DNA of 64,000 nt from Candidula unifasciata. Taxonomy: Eukaryota > Mollusca > Gastropoda > Stylommatophora > Geomitridae. The translations under genes and the position numbers were made by a program. The notes below the pieces were generated by a model that was not told the DNA's origin, made no database searches, and was given only the letters and a program-made list of their open reading frames with translations. This document shows positions 57,600-64,000 of this stretch, piece by piece. The DNA lies in assembly GCA_905116865.2 (NCBI GenBank), contig CAJHNH020008401.1:62001-126000 (forward strand), given 5' to 3'. The stretch's first letter is position 1. The number at the start of each line of letters is the position of its first letter.

Positions 57600-58375
57600 G
57601 ACATGTGTGAGGAAACTAGGAACAAATGTTGAACAAGTTGCACCTTGTGCTTCAGTTCCTTATTGAATGAGGTATATTTATTCTCCTTAGCGAGAGCTAT
57701 ACGATCTGGCAAAGATTGTGTCACTGAGACTGTAGCACAGGAAATTAGAATGATATTGCTGCACTTCGCCGGGGATGTAACAATTGTATTGTGGGATATC
57801 AGAGTCGCAGTAACTTGCAGAACTACAGGACGAGTGAAGTAAATAGAGAATAAAGCCGTTGGCGGGAAATGATGGGAGATAGACGAAACAAAGATGGCGG
57901 ACTTGATATCTGCACCAGGTATTATCTTATATATAATGTGTCGGCAACAGTGCGAAACGAATTTTTTAAGCGTCCACTATTCGCAGTCTCAACCCATCAC
58001 ATCAAACAGATGAGGATCAGCGGCTGCAACAATGAAACATTTCTAGCGTTGATAAAGCAGATTCAAGATTCTAGTGGCTGTAAAGTATGGATTCTCAGGA
58101 CCTACAATAGAATGTTAAAAGAGTTAACACTCCAGTGTTCACAACGTCCCAGATTGGGATGAATGTGTCGGTGCTAAAAGCTGGAAATTCTGTGACCAAA
58201 TTCTTTTCTCGCTTTAGGAAATATATTCATTGATACTTATCAGAACACTGAATTATCATTTTTGCTGGTTGCGCCTCAGGGATGGTGAAGTATTTCTGGT
58301 TGAGAAATGTTTGCTAATTAAATAACACAAACGCCCTGGAAGCAATCATGGTCAGTGATTAATTGTTATTCTTAC
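57600..58375 (+). other. Unique intron sequence, no gene seen
   Basis: A 97-codon frame at 57869-58162 has no recognised motif or codon signature. Confidence 0.45.
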
Positions 58376-58545
58376 CGACACTTCTCCTTCTTCTTAGCGT
58401 TCACCAGCTTTAAACTCTGGTGAAAAGCTTTGGCTGTTCGTCCATTTCTGGAGTTTGGTCTTGTTCTATAACTTGAGTTTTGTGTGCACATCCGTTTTAC
58501 AGATCTAGTTTGTTTGTGTTCAGCACCAGCAACCTCACATTCATG
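58376..58545 (-). mobile_element. SINE family 1, copy 3 (3' part)
   Basis: Matches 8296-8584 through TTCACCAGCTTTAAACTCTG, GGCTGTTCGTCCA and CACATCCGTTTTACAGATCT. CTTCTCCTTCTTCTT is the (GAA)n tail in reverse. Confidence 0.72.
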
Positions 58546-58597
58546 GGCTAATCATTAACTTTATTGTAGATTCCATTTCCCCCCAAACCATACCATA

Positions 58598-58662
58598 GAT
58601 GTGTGTGTGTGTGTGTGTGAGTGTGCGCACGTGTGTGTGTGTATGTGCGTATGTGTGTGTGT
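58598..58662. repeat. (GT)n microsatellite
   Basis: GTGTGT with a few GC interruptions. Confidence 0.9.
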
Positions 58663-59009
58663 ATCCTATTGCACAGACTGTCAACATGTCTAAGACCCAC
58701 TCCCCCCCACCCCCACAGCCCCCACATAGGGACCTTAACCATACAATATTACAGGCTCTACCAGGCCAGTGTAGCCATTATAGGTCCTTGAACCTATAAC
58801 CGGGCATCTTGGTCTTCCTCTTTGTGTTTACCATTCAGAATAAATGAACAGTAATCATATCATCAGGCAGCATTCCAGAGAGGAAACAGACAGCAGCGAC
58901 ACAAAAATGCCATTGATGTGAACACATAAAATTCCAGTCCAGTCAGCTGAATGAGCGTTGCGAAGTGTAGAGATGATAGTTCGAGGGGGCTGGTTGCTAC
59001 AGCATTGGT

Positions 59010-59540
59010 AGTGTGCCCTGACATACAGTTCTGTTACAGGCGGTCCCCTGACATACAGTTCTGTTACAGGCGGTCCCCTAACATACAATTCTGCTACAGG
59101 TTGTCTTTTGACATACAGTTTTGTTACAGGTTGTCCCCTGACATACAGTTCTGTTACAGGCGGTCCCCTAACATACAATTCTGTTACATGTTGTCCCCTG
59201 ACATACAGTTCTGTTACAAGCGGTCCCCTAACATACAATTCTGTTACAGGTTGTCCCCTGACATACAGTTTTGTTACAGGTTGTCCCCTTACATACAGTT
59301 CTGTTACAGCTTGTCCCCTGACATACAATTCTGTTACAGGTTGTCCCCTGACATTCAGTTTTGTTACAGGTTGTCCCCTGACATACAGTTCTGTTACAGG
59401 TGGTCCTCTGACATACAGTTCTGTTACAGGTTGTCCCCTAACATACAGTTTTGTTACAGGTTGTTCGCTGACATACAGTTCTGTTACAGGTTGTCCCCTG
59501 ACATACACTTCTGTTTCAGATTGTCTCCTGACATATATTC
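59010..59540 (+). repeat. 30-bp minisatellite abutting the last Wnt exon, acceptor-like
   Basis: About seventeen units of CCCTGACATACAGTTCTGTT plus ACAGGTTGTC. Most contain TTCTGTTACAG/G, similar to the true acceptor TTTTCTGTTGCAG/G at 59565. The period keeps frame, so the last exon's frame stays open back to 58951 (DIQFCYRLSP repeat). Confidence 0.93.
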
Positions 59541-59565
59541 ACAGATCACTCATTTTCTGTTGCAG

Positions 59566-60030
59566 GCAGTAGAAACTTTGATGTCCCGTCGATGCAGATG
59601 TCATGGAGTTTCCGGTTCATGCGCAGTCAAGACTTGCTGGCGGGGACTTCCGCCATTCAGGGATGTTGGTGAATACCTCAAAAACAGTTATGAAAGGTCT
59701 GTTAGGTTAGCTGGCCGCTCCAAGAGAAAACTACGTCGAAAGGAGCAGTCCAAACGACTTGAACCAATCTCCTACAACGAGTTAGTACATTTAAGCAAGT
59801 CGCCCAACTACTGCAACAATAACCCTCAACGTGGGATCCATGGAACCGTAGGTCGAATCTGCAATCGGACGGCTCAAGGAGCAGAAAGCTGTGACCTTCT
59901 GTGCTGTGGGCGCGGCTACAACACTCAGGTGGTCAGAAACGTGGAGAGGTGTCACTGCAAGTTCCACTGGTGTTGTTTTGTTGAATGCAAGACCTGCGAA
60001 ACGCTAGTGGATGTACACACGTGTAAATAG
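59566..60030 (+). CDS. Wnt16: Wnt16-like protein, terminal exon (lipidation site and cysteine-rich C-terminus)
   Basis: The acceptor CATTTTCTGTTGCAG ends at 59565 and the frame is phase 0. The 154 codons start AVETLMSRRCRCHGVSGSC; the first Ser of GVSGSC is the conserved palmitoleoylation site added by Porcupine. SVRLAGRSKRKLRRKEQSKR is a basic stretch. LSKSPNYC and GIHGTVGRICNRT are close to vertebrate WNT16 wording. The end carries the full Wnt cysteine comb: CDLLCCGRGYNT, RCHCKFHWCCFVEC, KTCETLVDVHTCK, stop TAG 60028-60030. N-R-T is a second sequon. The open frame extends upstream through a 30-bp array to 58951, but that part lacks Wnt similarity and lies before the acceptor. Confidence 0.95.
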   Translation, partial: AVETLMSRRCRCHGVSGSCAVKTCWRGLPPFRDVGEYLKNSYERSVRLAGRSKRKLRRKEQSKRLEPISYNELVHLSKSPNYCNNNPQRGIHGTVGRICNRTAQGAESCDLLCCGRGYNTQVVRNVERCHCKFHWCCFVECKTCETLVDVHTCK

Positions 60031-60284
60031 CCACCCATGCATCGTTCAGTCACTCTCTTTCTGCAGCTTGCGCAAAACAGGTGAATACAATCTGTTGGTG
60101 GACACCTGTAGAAGACACTGGAAAGACAAGATGGGTGCAGTCGATGCCTATGAATCTATTTAACTATATTTACTCAGGGATACCTTCAAAATTTTTATCA
60201 GTCTCCTTCTGAAGTCATTGAATTGAATCTGTTGGTCTTGCCAGACTTCATCTGAACTACTGCATCCTGCAAAATTATGAACAA
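60031..60284 (+). other. Proximal 3' UTR of the Wnt16-like gene
   Basis: Unique sequence after the stop. No AATAAA was seen between the stop and 60760, so the 3' end of the transcript cannot be placed; it may extend through the 24-bp array. Confidence 0.4.
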
Positions 60285-60530
60285 TTGCACATGAACACTG
60301 CACGACAGTTGTACACAAACTCTGCACGACAGTTGTACACAAACTCTGCACGACAGTTGTACACAAACTCTGCAGGACAGTTGTACACAAACTCTGCGCG
60401 GCAGCTGTACACAAACTCTACAGGACAGTTGTACACAAACTCTGCACGACATCTGTATACAATCACTGGGCAACAGTTGTACACGAACTCTGGAGGACTA
60501 TTGTAAACAAACTCTGAACTACAATTGTAC
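60285..60530 (+). repeat. 24-bp minisatellite in the Wnt16 3' UTR or flank
   Basis: About nine units of GACAGTTGTACACAAACTCT plus GCAC, starting about 255 bp after the stop. Confidence 0.92.
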
Positions 60531-60754
60531 TCGTCCATGACGACATGAAGACTGATTTGTAAACACATTCTGTCCAGTGATTTGGTGGCTCAAATTTCAA
60601 GCCACAAACACGACACAACAAGGCGTAGTAATCTCTTGTCTTCGTGGAACTGACTGATTGATTCAACGTAAGAATGTCTCAAATGTTCACATGTATGTTT
60701 GTGCATTATTTCATTGAATTTCGCTTACTTGTCTAACAAATATATCTAAATATA

Positions 60755-61625
60755 TATGATTTTAGTGAGGTGTTTCTAAATGTATATGATTTCAGTGAGT
60801 TGTATCTCTATGCATACGATTTTAATGAGGTGTATCTAAATGTATATGATTTCAGTGAGGTGTGTCCAAATGTATATGATTTCCGTGAGGTGTACCTAAA
60901 TGTATATGATTTCAATGAGGTGTGTCTAAATGTATATGCTTTCAGTGATGTGTGTCTAAATGTATTCGATTTCAGTGAGGTGTTTCTAAATGTATATGAT
61001 TTCAGTGAGGTGTGTCCAAATTTATATGATTTCAATGAGGTGTGTCTAAATGTATATGATTTCAGTAGGTGTGTCTAAATGTATATGATTTCAGTGAGGT
61101 GTGTCCAAATGTATATGATTTCAATGATGTGTGTCGAAATGTATATGATTTCAATGAGGTGTGTCGAAATGTATATGATTTCAATGAGGTGTGTCTAAAT
61201 GTAAATGATTTCAGTGAGGTGTGTCCAAATGTATATGATTTCAATGAGGTGTGTCGAAATGTATATGATTTCAATGAGGTGCGTCTGAATGTATATGATT
61301 TCAATGAGGTGTGTCTAAAGGTATATGATTTCAGTGAGGTGTGTCTAAATGTATATGAATTCAGTGAGGTGTGTCTAAATGTATATGATTTCAATGAGGT
61401 GTGTCTAAATGTAAATGATTTCAGTGAGGTGTGTCCAAATGTATATGATTTCAATGAGGTGTGTCTAAATGTAAATGATTTCAGTGAGGTGTGTCCAAAT
61501 GTATATGATTTCAATGAGGTGTGTCTAAATGTATATGATTTCAGTGAGGTGTGTCTAAATGTATATGATTTCAGTGAGGTGTGTCTAAATGTATATGAAT
61601 TCAATGAGATGTACCTAAATGTGAG
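60755..61625 (+). repeat. 30-bp minisatellite
   Basis: About twenty-nine units of TATATGATTTCAATGAGGTG plus TGTCTAAATG. Frames of 234 codons (plus) and 180 codons (minus) are repeat artefacts. Confidence 0.94.
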
Positions 61626-61964
61626 GTGCTTTCAAATATCTAGCATGTCCAACTACCTGCTTCAGGAAATGGTAGAGGTCGACCTCACTGGTTCTGTTTC
61701 ATACAGATCCGGCTCTCACCACAGAACGACCAGCCGCTTGTCGAGAGCGTCAGCCAAAGCACGAACTCCGTAGCTCCGGTGACGATCCTCAGATATCGCA
61801 GCATTGAACCGAACGACTAAGCCATGAAACGAATCTTCGACCTTCATTTAGAACGCGTAGCAAACGGCTTGACCACTTCGTCACAGAGATTCCCTCTGTT
61901 TTTTATGTCAACAACATTCAAGTAAGCATACATAGGTATATCACTACTGAGTCACGTAGGAAAA

Positions 61965-62509
61965 ATGTACGCCAAATTACTAACACAGAGAGTTAGACCC
62001 ATAGCTGAACAACAGTTGAGTGCATCACAATTCGGTTTAAGAAAAGGCAGAGGATGCACAGATGCATTATTCACTCTGAGGCAAGTGTGTGAGAAAGCCA
62101 TTGAGTATAATACCAAACAGAATATTGTGTTTATAGATCAGGAAAAGGCTTTTGATATTGTAGAAAGAAACAAACTCTGGTCTGTTCTTGAGAACTACGG
62201 GGTACAAGGACAGCTACTAGAGAACATCATAGCCATGTACCACACAAAACCAAAGTGCAATAAGAACACAAGAAGGCATATCAGATATGTTCACAGTCAA
62301 CACAGGTGTGAGACAGGTATGTGTGCTCTCCCCACTTTTATTTAACATCTATATAGACAGAATATCTAAAGAAGCAAGTTATGATACAGACAAAACCGAC
62401 CTTTACAATCACCATGAAGTACACACATCAGGAAAAGTAATCGATTCACCTTCATTAAACGAACTACTATTTGCTGATGACCAGTGCTTGTTCTACCCTG
62501 AAGAAAATT
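61965..62509 (+). pseudogene. LINE reverse transcriptase, part before the insertion
   Basis: Two frames joined by a shift near 62290. First: SQFGLRKGRGCTDALFTLRQ, NIVFIDQEKAFDIVERNKLW with the first catalytic Asp. Second: VNTGVRQVCVLSPLLFNIYI (usual RQGC reads RQVC) and LNELLFADDQCLFYPEEN with FADD. The reading stops being LINE-like at 62509 where the foldback starts. Confidence 0.85.
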
Positions 62510-63124
62510 GGCTCTCCTTTCAACTACGGCCGGTAGACAACAGTAGACGGGCGGTTAGTCGGAGTTCTGTCCCCTGACTGCAGTGCAATTACGGACTGGA
62601 GAAGGCACGAATCAGAAAACACAGTGAGGTCGACATGCCTGGCAGACCCCGCGCTGCGACTCAAATTAGCGACCGCGTTCAATTACCGCTTCTTGCGACG
62701 CATTAAGGAGTGGAATAGGGGGAACGAAACAAGTGACATAATTACTGTGTGTTGGCGATAGACAGCGTGCAGTGCCCTACGGTTGGGGTTTGGGTTAGGG
62801 TTAGGGGTAGGGTTTGGGTTAGGTTTAGGGTTAGGGTTTGGGTTGCTACTATGAGTTTGTGCGAAGACGAGATGCGGCGACACTAACCGTAACCCTAACC
62901 CACACCCTAACCCTAAACCTAACCCACACCCTACCCCTAACCCTAACCTAAACCGAAACCGTAACCGTATGATTATAGCAGGGCAGTGCTCGCTGTCTAT
63001 CGCCAAAACACAGTAATTATGTCATTTGTTTCGTCCCCTCCTTTCCACTCCGTAATTGCACTGCAGCAAGGTGACAGAACTCCGACTAACCGGCCGTCTA
63101 CCTGCCGTAGTTGAAAGGAGAGCC
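62510..63124. mobile_element. 615-bp foldback element with inverted telomere-like arrays
   Basis: Termini are perfect inverted repeats of at least 21 bp (GGCTCTCCTTTCAACTACGG at 62510; the complement ends at 63124). Nested arms: outer 62510-62600 with 63036-63124; middle 62703-62779 with 62980-63055; inner G-rich TTAGGG-type repeats 62781-62844 facing CCCTAA-type repeats 62884-62965. The loop is about 38 bp. A roughly 100-bp stretch (62600-62702) is present only in the left arm. It interrupts a LINE reverse transcriptase between FADD and INVNKTKTM. No transposase is inside and no clear target duplication was found. Confidence 0.88.
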
Positions 63125-63769
63125 GAATATACACTGCAAGACCACATTAACAGGTTAAACTCAGCATGTAGTAAATACAACATGAAGATCAATGTAAACA
63201 AAACAAAAACAATGCAAGTTTGTAGAACCCCTGCCCCACTACACATACAGCTGAATAGTTCTGCCCTGAATCAAGTTAGGGAGTTTAAATATCTAGGAAG
63301 TATGATCACAGAAGATGGTAGAATTGACAGAGAAATAAAGTCCAGATGTCAGAAAGCAAGTGCACTTATATACCAATTGTCACCATTATTAAGACATTCA
63401 AGCATAACAATGAGTGCAAAGAGACAGATTATTAATAGCATATACATTCCAACATTAAGCTACCAGTGCCAAACATGGACACTATCTGAAGCCCATAAAA
63501 GTAAAATTACCACCTGCGAGATGAAGTGCATGAGAAAAGCAGCCAACCTCACCATACGAGATCGAGTGAATAATGAAACTATCAGGCAAATTGTGGGGAC
63601 GACACCTTGTACTAGATTCATCGAGAAACAGCATATCAAGTGGTTTGGCCATTTCGTTAGAATGCAGCAAGATCAAACACCATCACAAGCACTACATCTC
63701 AAAAGATCAACTACAAGAGCAAGAGGACAGCCGCGGAAAAATGGATCGACAACATTAAAGACACTCTAG
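63125..63769 (+). pseudogene. LINE reverse transcriptase, part after the insertion
   Basis: The LINE frame resumes EYTLQDHINRLNSACSKYNM, KINVNKTKTMQV, VREFKYLGSMITEDGRID, then the thumb TLSYQCQTWTLSEAHKSK, KCMRKAANLTIRD, IKWFGHFVRMQQDQTP and the basic tail TRARGQPRKNG. Together with 61965-62509 this is a RTE-like C-terminal half, inactive because of truncation, frameshift and the foldback insertion. Confidence 0.85.
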
Positions 63770-64000
63770 GCCTTCACGGCATGACAATAGCCAGTGGCAG
63801 CCAATGTGCACTGGATAGCAAGTTATACCTCCCCACGGCGCTTAACGGCAGAAGTGGTTTATGATTATGATGATGATGATGAACATTCAAGTACCGCACT
63901 TCACCTCCTTCTCCTGGATCTACAGTCCTAGATATATCTGCGTAAAGATAATCGTCGGAGGAATCAACCCTCTCTCAGTTATGAGAGGTGTGCGGGTATA

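Larger units (their letters stand above)
61925..63881 (+). mobile_element. 5'-truncated LINE with perfect 12-bp target duplication, interrupted by a foldback element
   Basis: The copy is bounded by AACATTCAAGTA at 61913-61924 and 63882-63893. It ends in a (GAT)n tail (63864-63880). Removing the 615-bp insertion leaves about 1.34 kb starting inside the reverse transcriptase. Confidence 0.9.

Noticed and set aside
57869..58162. 97-codon ORF as a possible gene
   Set aside because: No recognisable motif, no splice or promoter support, and it lies in an intron between two phased Wnt exons.
58951..59565. N-terminal extension of the last Wnt exon in frame
   Set aside because: The repeat peptide DIQFCYRLSP has no Wnt similarity, and a strong acceptor at 59565 with matching phase marks the exon start.
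61062..61773. 234-codon and 180-codon ORFs
   Set aside because: 30-bp minisatellite artefacts on both strands.

Overview
This is a eukaryotic, animal-type window. It has split genes with GT-AG introns, LINEs, tRNA-derived SINEs, mariner, hAT and Tigger elements, gypsy-like gag fragments, and a very large amount of minisatellite DNA. A Wnt gene whose closest recognisable match is Wnt16, SINEs with simple-repeat tails, and a TTAGGG-type telomere motif suggest a lophotrochozoan, plausibly a gastropod or other mollusc. The species cannot be fixed from sequence alone.

Two host genes are supported, both on the + strand. The first is the 3' end of a contactin-like adhesion gene. One exon (1972-2152) encodes the second half of a fibronectin III domain. 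The last exon (5930-6048) encodes a textbook GPI-attachment tail, followed by a poly(A) signal at 6114. The second is a Wnt16-like gene: exon 1 with signal peptide 19699-19802, exon 2 29579-29811, a downstream exon about 56215-56386, and the terminal exon 59566-60030. The phases of exons 1 and 2 join exactly. The exon that should lie between 29812 and 56214 (the conserved segment before the GW-WGGCSD motif) was not found.

Layout: 1-6.1 kb, contactin 3' end, its introns filled with retroelement and hAT debris and two minisatellites that appear to have grown out of a LINE 3' end. 6.1-19.7 kb, intergenic: LINE fragments, a mariner with a nested SINE, a 45-bp minisatellite, and a gypsy-like gag/protease relic. 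19.7-60 kb, the Wnt16 gene. Its introns hold at least ten tandem arrays (20 to 66 bp units), a nearly full-length EN-RT-RNaseH LINE (42.3-46.05 kb), RTE-like LINEs, Tigger, hAT-like and mariner elements, and several SINE families. 60-64 kb, 3' flank: two more minisatellites and a 5'-truncated LINE with a perfect 12-bp target duplication. That LINE is itself interrupted by a 615-bp foldback element carrying telomere-like repeats in inverted orientation.

Most long open frames here are artefacts of tandem arrays whose unit is a multiple of three or lacks stops. Only the contactin and Wnt exons look like functional host coding sequence; every transposon-derived ORF is broken. The most notable signals are the foldback element with telomere-like arms, and arrays inside Wnt16 introns that repeat consensus splice-donor or splice-acceptor-like motifs in the sense orientation.
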